From Chloroflexota bacterium (GTDB lineage Bacteria; Chloroflexota; Dehalococcoidia; UBA3495), in NCBI GenBank assembly GCA_022563275.1, contig JADFNR010000026.1, positions 1 through 31,172 of the forward strand: a stretch of 31,172 bases of DNA, in the 5' to 3' direction. Below are positions 6,634-14,350 of this stretch, in pieces. Made by a program: the position numbers and the translations under genes. The notes beneath the pieces were generated by a model. The model did not search any database. It was not told the origin of the DNA and was given only the letters and a program-made list of their open reading frames with translations. Position 1 is the first letter of the stretch; each line of letters starts with the position of its first letter.

Positions 6634-8211
6634 ATGGTCCAGACAATTTCCTCCCAAGACCTCAAGAATCTACTAGACGGGGATTCTCCCTTCGCGCTGA
6701 TCGACGTGCGGGAGTCGGGCGAGTACAACGCCACCCACATCCCCGGCGCGGCCCTCATACCCAGGCGGCGCATCGAGTACATCATCGAGGACTCTGTTCC
6801 GTTCAAGGGCACTCAGGTCGTGGTCTGCGACGACGATGGACGCCGTGCCCAGTTGGGCGCTGGAACACTTGAGAAACTGGGCTACACCAATGTCTCCTTT
6901 CTGGAAGGAGGCACCAACCGCTGGGCCAGCAATGACCTGCCCACCGAATGGGGCGTGAACGTTCCCAGCAAGGACTTCGGCGAGATGCAGGAAGTTGTCC
7001 ACCACGTCCCCGAGATCACCGCTGACGACCTCCACCAGAGGATCGAGAACGGCGATAAACTGGTCATCTTGGACACCCGCACCCCCGAGGAATACCATAA
7101 CTTCTGCATCCCCGGCGGGCGCAGCATGCCGGGGGGCGAGCTGGCCCTCAGGATCACCGATATAACCAAGGACTTGGACCCCGGCACCACCGTGGTCATC
7201 AACTGCGCCGGCCGCACCCGCAGCATCATGGGCACCAGGGTCCTGCAGCGCATGGGCGTTCCGGCGGTGGGCCTCAAGAACGGCACCTCCGGCTGGCTGT
7301 TGGCCGGCTACGAATTGGAATACGGTGGCGACCGCTTGGAACTGCCCGAGGTTTCCGCCGAGAGCCGGGCCGCCGCCGAGGAATACGCCGTCCGGTTGGC
7401 CAGCGAAGACGGCGTCCGCTACTTGGACATCCCCGACCTCCAACAGGTGCTGGCCAAACGGGGCCAAGAGTCGGTCTACTTGATCGATGTCCGCACCGAA
7501 GAGGAATACAAAGCCGGCCACATACCCGGCTTCCGCTGGTTCCCCGGTGGACAGGCCGTACAACGTTCCGACGATATCGCCGTGGTCAAGAACGCTACCT
7601 ACGTCTTCTGCTGCGACGGCACAGCCAGGGCCACCATCACCGCCTCCATCTACCGGCAACTGGGCCACGAGAATGTCTTCGCCGTGGATGGCGGCGCACC
7701 CGCCTGGCAGGCCGCGGGCCAGAACTTAGAGACCGGGGTCCCGGCTTCCAGCCTGGCCGGTCTGAGCGCGGCGGAGGCGTCGGTGAAAAAGATCTCCGCC
7801 CAAGACCTGAACGCCAATCAACCAGACTTAGTCCTGTTCGTCGACACCAGCGAAGATTTCTCCCAGGGCCATATCCCAGGAGCCAAGTGGATGACCCGTA
7901 GCTGGTTGGAGGTTGAGATTGCAGATACCGCTCCAAAGAAGGACGCATCCATCACGGTAACCTGCCGGGACGGGCGCGGTTCCACTCTGGCCGCGGCCAC
8001 GCTTCAGGGCTTGGGTTACACCAATGTCATGGCGCTGGACGGGGGGATGGCCGCCTGGAAAAAGGCCGGCCTGACCGTGGAAGAGGGCCTAACCGGCATC
8101 GTGCGCCCGCCATCGGACATAAACTATCTGGGCGTTTCCCGCAGCTACGGCGAGATGATGAATTACCTGAGGTGGGAAACCGCCCTGGGCGAGAAATACG
8201 CCGCTGATTAA
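6634..8211 (+). CDS. Four-domain rhodanese (sulfurtransferase) protein
   Basis: A 525-residue soluble protein made of four tandem rhodanese domains at about 5-105, 125-230, 262-365 and 386-485. Each keeps an active-site cysteine: C65 (CDDDGRRA), C191 (CAGRTRS), C327 (CDGTARA, preceded by C326) and C444 (CRDGRGS). Each domain also has the CH2A-like (D-x-R/T/S-x-x-x-E/D-[FY]) and H-I-P-G or I-P-G signatures, ending in G-G-x-x-W, G-T-S-G-W, G-G-A-P-A-W and G-G-M-A-A-W. Rhodaneses pass a sulfane sulfur from persulfides or thiosulfate to a thiol acceptor. Four intact sites in one chain is uncommon (two is usual) and suggests sulfur relay or scaffold use. Start: ATG after GAGGAGA. Located between the thiol dioxygenase and a sulfite-oxidase-family enzyme. 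Confidence 0.92.
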   Translation: MVQTISSQDLKNLLDGDSPFALIDVRESGEYNATHIPGAALIPRRRIEYIIEDSVPFKGTQVVVCDDDGRRAQLGAGTLEKLGYTNVSFLEGGTNRWASNDLPTEWGVNVPSKDFGEMQEVVHHVPEITADDLHQRIENGDKLVILDTRTPEEYHNFCIPGGRSMPGGELALRITDITKDLDPGTTVVINCAGRTRSIMGTRVLQRMGVPAVGLKNGTSGWLLAGYELEYGGDRLELPEVSAESRAAAEEYAVRLASEDGVRYLDIPDLQQVLAKRGQESVYLIDVRTEEEYKAGHIPGFRWFPGGQAVQRSDDIAVVKNATYVFCCDGTARATITASIYRQLGHENVFAVDGGAPAWQAAGQNLETGVPASSLAGLSAAEASVKKISAQDLNANQPDLVLFVDTSEDFSQGHIPGAKWMTRSWLEVEIADTAPKKDASITVTCRDGRGSTLAAATLQGLGYTNVMALDGGMAAWKKAGLTVEEGLTGIVRPPSDINYLGVSRSYGEMMNYLRWETALGEKYAAD

Positions 8212-8275
8212 TCGCGGCCCAGATTACCCCAACGCCGGCAAAGTAAGATAAACGGCAAAGCAGAGGAGGGACTCG

Positions 8276-9472
8276 ATGGCGACGACGCGACAAGATTTAG
8301 GAGCGATCCCCGATTTCCTGAGAATGGACGAGGCGATCGGCTCGGACCCGGCCAACGCCGACAAGACCGGCAACTGGAACGGTTGGCCCACCAAAGACCT
8401 GAACACGGTCACGCTGATGGACGACCAAGGCCGGGCCGTCCGGATCCGCACCCCGGTGATGGACCTGGAAGGGCTGATCACTCCCACGGACCTGCACTAC
8501 ACCGTGCAGCACTTTGACGTCCCACCGGTGGTGGCGACGGACAAGTGGGAGCTGAAGATTCACGGCCAGGTCAAGAACGCTATCACTCTGAATTTCGACC
8601 AACTCCGCCGCTTCGCCGGCCGCAGCGTCCGCACGGTTATGGAATGCTCCGGCAGCGACGCCACCTTCTTCGAGTATTTCAAGGATGAAGGCCCCAAGCC
8701 TTCCCGGACCCAAGAGTGCATGATCCTCAGCGCCAGCGAATGGACCGGAGTCCCCTTGGCCGCCGTGTTGAACGCCGCCGGTCTCACCGACAAATCTCTC
8801 TACGTGCGGGCCATCGGCAATGACGAAGGAGTCCCCGCCACCGCCGCCGAAGGCACCAAACCCTTCTACTACGACAAGGGCCTGGCCATGGAAAAGGCCC
8901 TCCATCCCGACACCATCTTGGCCTGGGCCCAGAACGGACAGCTCCTGGAGCACCTCCACGGCGCCCCCGTCCGTCTGCTGGTGCCCGGCTGGTCCGGCAA
9001 CTGGTCGGTGAAGTGGATCACAGATCTAGAAATTTTGGACCATATGCCAGACTGCTGGTACCACTACCAGTTCTACTACTACGCCGACTCGGCCGACAGC
9101 CCCGACAAAGAGCTCATCACCACCCTGGGCGTCAAGTCCATCGTGACCCAACCCAACGACGACACCGAGAAGATGACCAAGGGCGTCCACATGATTCGAG
9201 GCTACGCCTGGAGCGGCGCCGGCGCCATCTCCCAGGTCGATGTCAGCATCGACGGCGGAGAATCCTGGCGCCCCGCCCACATCGAGGAGCCCCGCGACCG
9301 GTTCATGTGGGTCCGCTGGTCCTACCGGTGGGACGCGGACAAGGCCGGCAAATACAACATCATGTCCCGCGCCCACGACGAGGTGGGCCGCGTGCAGTCC
9401 CGTGAGCCCCGTTACAACAACATGCGCAAAAACTTCAGCGCCATAGTCGGTTATCCAATCACAGTAGAATAA
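8276..9472 (+). CDS. Sulfite oxidase-family molybdopterin oxidoreductase (paralog 1)
   Basis: A 398-residue protein with the two domains of the sulfite oxidase family: the Moco domain (about 75-265), with the molybdenum-ligand cysteine C124 in the VMECSGSD motif, and a C-terminal dimerisation domain (about 285-395) with VDVSIDGGESW and the WSYRW segment. ALHPDTILAW and HGAPVRLLVPGWSGNWSVKW are typical family motifs. ECSGSD replaces the common ECAGN. No Tat or Sec signal is visible at the N-terminus, so it appears cytoplasmic unless exported with a partner; there is no haem domain and no SorB-type cytochrome gene nearby. It probably oxidises sulfite or a related oxyanion. Start: ATG after AGAGGAGGGA, 64 bases after the rhodanese gene. 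Confidence 0.88.
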   Translation: MATTRQDLGAIPDFLRMDEAIGSDPANADKTGNWNGWPTKDLNTVTLMDDQGRAVRIRTPVMDLEGLITPTDLHYTVQHFDVPPVVATDKWELKIHGQVKNAITLNFDQLRRFAGRSVRTVMECSGSDATFFEYFKDEGPKPSRTQECMILSASEWTGVPLAAVLNAAGLTDKSLYVRAIGNDEGVPATAAEGTKPFYYDKGLAMEKALHPDTILAWAQNGQLLEHLHGAPVRLLVPGWSGNWSVKWITDLEILDHMPDCWYHYQFYYYADSADSPDKELITTLGVKSIVTQPNDDTEKMTKGVHMIRGYAWSGAGAISQVDVSIDGGESWRPAHIEEPRDRFMWVRWSYRWDADKAGKYNIMSRAHDEVGRVQSREPRYNNMRKNFSAIVGYPITVE

Positions 9473-9567
9473 CCACCGCCGCATTAGATAAAAGGGCGCC
9501 CCATAACCGTGGATTAACCAACGCCACACGAATAAGGGTCCCGCCAAAGACACCCAGGAGATAACCC

Positions 9568-9918
9568 ATGCCTATAATCGACCATGCAAGCGTCCGCCTG
9601 GCCCCCACCATGGAACGGGTGCGGGAGCGGTATCTGGTATCTAAAGACCAAGGTGCGGTATCATTGACCGTGAAGGAAGTGGAGATTTCCCCTGGCTGGG
9701 AAGGCCGCATGCACACGCATCCGGTGGATGTCTCCATCCAGGTTTTGTCCGGCGCCATTCAGGTCATCCTGGACGACGAAGTCCGGACGGTGCGGGCGGG
9801 CACCACCTTGTTGGCCCCGCCGGGCGTGCCCCACAAGTTGATACACCATCTCTGGACCCCGGCTCTACTGTTGATCACGTATCCGTCGGCGGAACTGGAG
9901 ACCGACCACCTGGAATAG
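9568..9918 (+). CDS. Single-domain cupin protein
   Basis: A 116-residue protein with a single cupin barrel. Motif 1 is GRMHTHPVDVSIQVLSG (H49, H51); the usual Glu of this motif is missing, with Asp54 and Gln58 nearby. Motif 2 is AGTTLLAPPGVPHKL (H89). A metal site with three His is therefore possible. Between two sulfite-oxidase-family genes on the same strand, with spacers of 95 and 45 bases, it could handle a sulfur metabolite or act as a ligand sensor, but the sequence does not say which. Start: ATG after AGGAGATAA. Confidence 0.82.
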   Translation: MPIIDHASVRLAPTMERVRERYLVSKDQGAVSLTVKEVEISPGWEGRMHTHPVDVSIQVLSGAIQVILDDEVRTVRAGTTLLAPPGVPHKLIHHLWTPALLLITYPSAELETDHLE

Positions 9919-9963
9919 AAAATTCCAAACAACACCCCCGGAGCATCTCGAGGAGGAGCCCCA

Positions 9964-11073
9964 ATGGCCCTGCCACAGATCGGCACCAAAGCAGAACCAC
10001 AGATCATACCCACCAACGCCGGCCTTCGGACCTTCGCCGCGCCCCCGCAGGCGTTGCAAGAAGACATCGTACCCAACGACCTGTTCTACATCCGCAATCA
10101 CTGGACGGAAAGCCCAGAGATCGACATCAACACCTTCCGATTGAAGATAGACGGAGAGGTTGAGCGGACCATCTCCCTGTCCTTCGAAGACCTCAAGAAG
10201 TTGCCCCAGAAACGTTTCCAGGTAACATTCGAGTGCTGCGGCAACAGTCCGGTGCCCGAGTATTACACCAAGTCCTTGCGCATCAGCTCGGTCATGGAGC
10301 AGATCAAGGGCCACGGAATCATGGGCAACGCCGAATGGGCCGGGGTCTCGCTCAAGGACGTATTGGAGTTGGCCGGAGTCAAATCCTCAGCGGTCGAGGT
10401 GATGTTCGAGGGCGCCGATCACGGTCCCGACGAAGTGGTGGGCGATCCTGCCGAAGTCACCTACGAACGCAGCTTGCCCATGAAAAAAGCCCTCCATCCC
10501 GACACCATCCTGGCCTATGAAATGAATGGCGAGCCCCTGCCCAAGGAACACGGCTTTCCCCTGCGCCTCATGGTCTCGGGCTGGTACGGCATGAACTCAG
10601 TCAAGTGGCTGGTGGGTATCCACGTGCTGGACCACGAGTTCAAAGGGTTCTACATGACCGAGCGGTACATGACCATGAACGAGCCTGGCAGCCCGGTGCC
10701 GTACCGCTATTACACCAAGCTTCAGGTCAAGTCCATCATCACCAACCCGGTCCCCGGTGAGATCATCCCCGCCAGCGGCTACACCCTGGCCGGCGCGGCC
10801 TGGTCCGGCGAGGAGGACGTTGCGAAGGTGGAGATCAGCACCGACGGCGGCAAGACCTGGGGCCCAGTGGACACGCTGCACCCACGCACCGCCTACTCAT
10901 GGTACCGGTGGGAGCATTTCTGGAACCCGCCTGCTGAAGGAAAATACACCATCATGTGCCGGGCGACCAACGTCGATGGCGTCACCCAGCCCATGGAGTT
11001 CCCCAACCCTTGGGATGGGCGGGGCTACGGCAACAACATGGTGTTCCCCTATGACGTGGAGGTCCGGTCCTAG
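9964..11073 (+). CDS. Sulfite oxidase-family molybdopterin oxidoreductase (paralog 2)
   Basis: A 369-residue sulfite oxidase-family protein, clearly different from paralog 1 in sequence. The molybdenum-ligand cysteine is C91 in VTFECCGNSP, followed by a second cysteine C92. The Moco domain spans about 35-240 (EWAGVSLKDVLELAGV, LHPDTILAYEMNGEPLP, HGFPLRLMVSGWYGMNSVKW) and the dimerisation domain about 255-368 (VEISTDGGKTW, WYRWEHFW). The YIRNHW segment near residue 42 is a family hallmark of SorA/SorT-like and plant-type enzymes. It has no haem domain, no cytochrome partner and no visible signal peptide. The likely reaction is oxidation of sulfite to sulfate, closing the route opened by the thiol dioxygenase. 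Start: ATG after GAGGAGGAG. Confidence 0.9.
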   Translation: MALPQIGTKAEPQIIPTNAGLRTFAAPPQALQEDIVPNDLFYIRNHWTESPEIDINTFRLKIDGEVERTISLSFEDLKKLPQKRFQVTFECCGNSPVPEYYTKSLRISSVMEQIKGHGIMGNAEWAGVSLKDVLELAGVKSSAVEVMFEGADHGPDEVVGDPAEVTYERSLPMKKALHPDTILAYEMNGEPLPKEHGFPLRLMVSGWYGMNSVKWLVGIHVLDHEFKGFYMTERYMTMNEPGSPVPYRYYTKLQVKSIITNPVPGEIIPASGYTLAGAAWSGEEDVAKVEISTDGGKTWGPVDTLHPRTAYSWYRWEHFWNPPAEGKYTIMCRATNVDGVTQPMEFPNPWDGRGYGNNMVFPYDVEVRS

Positions 11074-11123
11074 GCCCCTCCGGTCCAGGCCGATTTAACC
11101 ACCCAACAGAATCAGATAAAAGA

Positions 11124-11405
11124 TTGAGCATTTCAAAACGCATACCGGTCCCGTTCACCTTCGCCGTGGTGCTGGCTGTAGTCCTCGCCCTGATCATTTT
11201 CTTCGGGGCATGGGCCGTGTCGGCCGACGTGGGCGCCCAGCGCACTCTGGCCTTCGGCCTGCCGGGCACCACGCCCACCCTGAGCGGCGGCAACCTCCGG
11301 GACCCAAACTCGGGGCCATACCAGGTGGGCCGCCTCGTTTCGACTGTCGAGAACAGCGACACTTGGTGGGGCAAGGCATTCCTCAGGGCCTGCCCTCTGC
11401 ATTAG
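11124..11405 (+). CDS. Small single-pass membrane or secreted protein (hypothetical)
   Basis: A 93-residue reading frame that I do not recognise. A basic N-terminus (SISKRIP) precedes a hydrophobic stretch of about 24 residues (about 10-33), as in a signal anchor or uncleaved signal peptide, followed by a short soluble part rich in Gly, Pro and Ser with a single cysteine near the end. The only start is TTG, with no strong ribosome-binding site, but the third-position G/C bias matches that of its neighbours. It lies between the second sulfite-oxidase-family gene and the MFS transporter, so an accessory role in that cluster is possible. It contains no haem-binding CxxCH. Confidence 0.45.
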   Translation: MSISKRIPVPFTFAVVLAVVLALIIFFGAWAVSADVGAQRTLAFGLPGTTPTLSGGNLRDPNSGPYQVGRLVSTVENSDTWWGKAFLRACPLH

Positions 11406-11460
11406 CCCAGAGCCAGCCACGACTGAACACAACTTAACCAACAAGGACCCAGGAAGGCCG

Positions 11461-12885
11461 GTGCGGCCTTCTTTGAGATTTACCATCACCATGGCGGTCA
11501 CCACCACCCCAACCCCCGCAACTCCGGCAACCCACGGCGCCCCCAAGAAGATTCACCGGGCCTGGCTCATACTGGCGATCCTGGCGGCGGCCCAGATCGT
11601 CGGCCAGTCCATCAGCATGGCGGCCGGGATCATGGTCGCCCCCTTGAACGACCCTGATGGCGTATTCGGCTGGAACATGGGCCTCATCGGCGCCGCCCTG
11701 GCCACCTACTACCTCTGCGGAGCTTTGGCCGCCCCCATCACCGGCATGCTTGGCGACCGCTACGGCGCGCGGCCCATGATGTTCGCCTGCGGCATCCTGT
11801 ACGCCGTCAGCATGATATTGATCGGCACCGTGACCCATCTCTGGCAGTTCTTCCTGTACTTCGGCGTGCTGCTGTCCGTCACCCAGTCACTGGCTATGGT
11901 GCCCATATTGGCGTCGGTCAACGGCTGGTTCAAACAGCGGCTGGGCATGGCCACCGGGCTCCTCTGGGCCTCGGGCGGAGTGGGAGCAGCAGCGGTCGCG
12001 CCCGGAATCGCCGGACTCCTGAACACCGTGGGCTGGCAGACTACCTTCACCGTCATCGGCCTGGGAGGAGGCGGGGTATTGGTCTTTCTAACCCTATTCT
12101 TCCACTCCAAACCGGCCGACGTGAGGGCCACAGCCTACGGCTCAAGTCCGGACGACCCACCGGAGATATTCCGAAGCAAAGCGATCGAGCGGTTGCGTTT
12201 AAAGGTCTTTAACAAGGCCATGCGCCGCACCAGGGCGTTTTGGAACCTGCCCACCATCCACGGCCTGGGCTGTGCCGGTCACGGCATCGTATTGATCTAC
12301 TCCATCCCATTGGCGATAGATCAGGGCGTCAGCCTGGCAGCCGCGTCGTTCATCCTGGCGCTGATCTCCATCTTCAGCATCGTGGGCCGGTTCATGGCTC
12401 CCATCTTGGCCGAGCGCATGGGGGCCAAGCCCGTCATGATGACGGCGTTGTTCATCCAGGGCGTCACGGTCTTGGTTTTGTTCTGGGCCCATGACGCTTG
12501 GGCCTTCTACCTGTTCGCCGGCCTGTTTGGGCTGGGGTTCGGCGGCGAGATGTCCGCCTACCTGGTGGTGAACCGCCAGTATTTCGGCACCGGGCCCCTG
12601 GCGACCCTCTATGGGTTCGAGATGATGGGCGCCCTTTCCGGCCACGCCATCGCCACGATATTGGGAGGGCTGGCCATCTACGTCACCGGTTCGTTCAACC
12701 CGGCCTTGGTGCTGTCCATGTTCTTCAGCTTCTCCGGAGTGCTGGTAATATTCAGCATGGAATCCGGCGCACGCGTCCTGATACCGGACTGGGAGGATGC
12801 ACTGCCGCCCGAGGCCAAGACGACGCAGCAACTGTCGGACCAAGCGGTGCGGGCCGCTCTTCTAGAGCAGGCGGCCGGAGACTAA
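11461..12885 (+). CDS. MFS transporter (monocarboxylate/oxalate-formate-like)
   Basis: A 474-residue protein with about twelve hydrophobic segments in two six-helix halves separated by a charged loop (about 225-262). The family A-motif after helix 2 is GMLGDRYGARPMM; SVNGWFKQRLGMATGLLWASGGVG is typical of the monocarboxylate/OFA branch. The second half repeats the motif as GRFMAPILAERMGAKPVM. It moves small organic anions across the cytoplasmic membrane; the substrate is not evident, though context suggests an organosulfur acid or sulfonate. Start: the GTG at 11461 with AGGAAGG five bases upstream is better supported than the ATG at 11491, which has no ribosome-binding site. Confidence 0.87.
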   Translation: MRPSLRFTITMAVTTTPTPATPATHGAPKKIHRAWLILAILAAAQIVGQSISMAAGIMVAPLNDPDGVFGWNMGLIGAALATYYLCGALAAPITGMLGDRYGARPMMFACGILYAVSMILIGTVTHLWQFFLYFGVLLSVTQSLAMVPILASVNGWFKQRLGMATGLLWASGGVGAAAVAPGIAGLLNTVGWQTTFTVIGLGGGGVLVFLTLFFHSKPADVRATAYGSSPDDPPEIFRSKAIERLRLKVFNKAMRRTRAFWNLPTIHGLGCAGHGIVLIYSIPLAIDQGVSLAAASFILALISIFSIVGRFMAPILAERMGAKPVMMTALFIQGVTVLVLFWAHDAWAFYLFAGLFGLGFGGEMSAYLVVNRQYFGTGPLATLYGFEMMGALSGHAIATILGGLAIYVTGSFNPALVLSMFFSFSGVLVIFSMESGARVLIPDWEDALPPEAKTTQQLSDQAVRAALLEQAAGD

Positions 12886-12932
12886 CGGGAACACTAAATC
12901 TGTTCGCCCCATTTTGATCGAGGGTAACTGGC

Positions 12933-13607
12933 ATGGCTGAACTCATCGACTTGACCCTTACTCTGGGCAGCGACCGGGTCAGTCTCGTGCCCGGATTGGT
13001 GGGAGTGGAGGTCGAGTCGATCCAGACTCACGCCTCCCACGCCCGTTCCAACCAGAAACTGTGCTTGGCGACCCATATCGGCACCCACGTGGACGCTCCG
13101 TTTCACTTCGTGGACGGCGCGACCACGATAGAAAACATGCCGCTGGAGAAATACGCGGGTCCGGCGATCTTGTTGGACCTCCGGCCGGTGGCCAAGGGGC
13201 AATCGCCTTTGTCGGTCTCTGAACTTACCGGCGCCGGGGCAAATCCAGAGTCGGTCAAGGACAAGATCGTTGTCCTGTTCACCGGCTGGGCGGAGGCCGA
13301 GTCAGGTGGGCCGCGTTTTTACGGCCATGGCCCCTATCTCAGCACCGAGGGGGCTGCTTACCTGGCCGAGTGCGGCGCCAACGCGGTGGCCGTTGACTTC
13401 CCCATCGATAAGCACCCGGACACACCTCTGTCCACCATCAAGGACTTTCCGGTCCACCGGCTGCTGCTGGGGCAAAACATCCCCCTCATCGAGAACCTGA
13501 TCAACCTGGACAAGCTGGTGGGCAAACGATTTGAGCTCTGGGCCCTGCCTCTGAAACTCAAAGGGGGAGACGGCGCCGCCACCAGGGCCGTGGCCCGTAT
13601 CCTTTAA
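12933..13607 (+). CDS. Cyclase family (kynurenine formamidase-like) metal hydrolase
   Basis: A 224-residue protein of the cyclase/KynB family. The metal-binding signature H-x-G-T-H-x-D-A-P-x-H-F is visible at 48-59 (HIGTHVDAPFHF), and the downstream GGPRFYGHGPYLSTEGAAYLAECG and AVAVDFPIDKH segments match the family. These enzymes hydrolyse amides, esters or lactones such as N-formylkynurenine or isatin. The substrate is unknown; no other kynurenine-pathway gene is present. Start: ATG after GAGGGTAAC. It follows the MFS gene by 47 bases and precedes the Ham1-like gene by nine, so it is part of the same plus-strand run. Confidence 0.86.
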   Translation: MAELIDLTLTLGSDRVSLVPGLVGVEVESIQTHASHARSNQKLCLATHIGTHVDAPFHFVDGATTIENMPLEKYAGPAILLDLRPVAKGQSPLSVSELTGAGANPESVKDKIVVLFTGWAEAESGGPRFYGHGPYLSTEGAAYLAECGANAVAVDFPIDKHPDTPLSTIKDFPVHRLLLGQNIPLIENLINLDKLVGKRFELWALPLKLKGGDGAATRAVARIL

Positions 13608-13616
13608 CCGATCGCC

Positions 13617-14255
13617 ATGACGGAAACGCGAGCCGCGCCGATCCTCCTAGCCACCGGAAACGGCGACAAACAGAAGGCGTTCCGGTCGTTGCTCGACGGC
13701 CTGCCTTTTCGCCCCGTCACCCCCGCCGAACTCGGGATCGACGTATCGCCCAATGAAGACGGCGACACCCATGAGGCCATCGCCGAAAAAAAAGCCGTGG
13801 TGTGGTCTAAGGCTGGTTCCATGTTGGCCATCGCCTCGGACGGCGGCCTGGTTATCCCCGCTTTGGGCCCTGCCTGGGAGAGCCGCCACACCCGTAGATT
13901 CGCCGGCCCGGCGGTGGACGACTCCCAGCGGGTGGACCGGCTGCTGGAACTCATGGAACCCCTCGACGGAGCGGACAGAAATGCCTCCTGGGCCGAAGGT
14001 CTAGCCATCGCCTATAAGGGCCGGCTATTGGCTTCCTGGGAGCTTCTGGGGGCTGCCGGAGAGATAGCCCAGGCCCGTAAACCAGGCCCGGTCCCCGAAT
14101 TTTGGGCCTTCACGGTTTGGACCTTCCCACAGTACGGAAAGACCTACAACGAACTAGAACCGGAGGAGCTTGAGTCTCTCAACGACCATTGGACCCGTCT
14201 GGGCCATCTGGTCCGCCGCTTCTTCCAGTCCCTATACGTTCCCCCTTCAGGTTAG
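13617..14255 (+). CDS. Divergent Ham1/RdgB-like NTP pyrophosphatase
   Basis: A 212-residue protein resembling the Ham1/RdgB inosine triphosphatase family: N-terminal LLATGNGDKQKAF (usual form LATGN-x-x-K-x-x-E), then ASDGGLVIPALGPAWESRHTRRFAG in place of ADDSGL-x-V-x-AL-x-G-x-PG-x-x-SARYAG, and PEFWAFTVWTF where Ham1 has DPxF. The C-terminus (about 160-212) diverges from the classical family, and the central acidic residues are only partly kept. Removal of non-canonical purine nucleotides is possible, but the divergence leaves the substrate open. The start ATG is nine bases after the cyclase stop with no clear ribosome-binding site, suggesting translational coupling. Confidence 0.7.
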   Translation: MTETRAAPILLATGNGDKQKAFRSLLDGLPFRPVTPAELGIDVSPNEDGDTHEAIAEKKAVVWSKAGSMLAIASDGGLVIPALGPAWESRHTRRFAGPAVDDSQRVDRLLELMEPLDGADRNASWAEGLAIAYKGRLLASWELLGAAGEIAQARKPGPVPEFWAFTVWTFPQYGKTYNELEPEELESLNDHWTRLGHLVRRFFQSLYVPPSG

Positions 14256-14350
14256 TCCGGCCGGATGAGGCCCGGTGGTGCGCCCAACGGGTTTGGGATA
14301 CAATGATTTCCCGTGCCTGACCGGGCACTTAATGCCATCTTCGGGAGACA

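Noticed and set aside
6673..7668. A 331-residue minus-strand open frame opposite the rhodanese gene
   Set aside because: Antisense shadow; the plus strand encodes four clear rhodanese domains.
14308..14330. Hairpin GTGCC/GGCAC before the MoxR gene as a terminator
   Set aside because: Five-base arms and no T-run; too weak to call.
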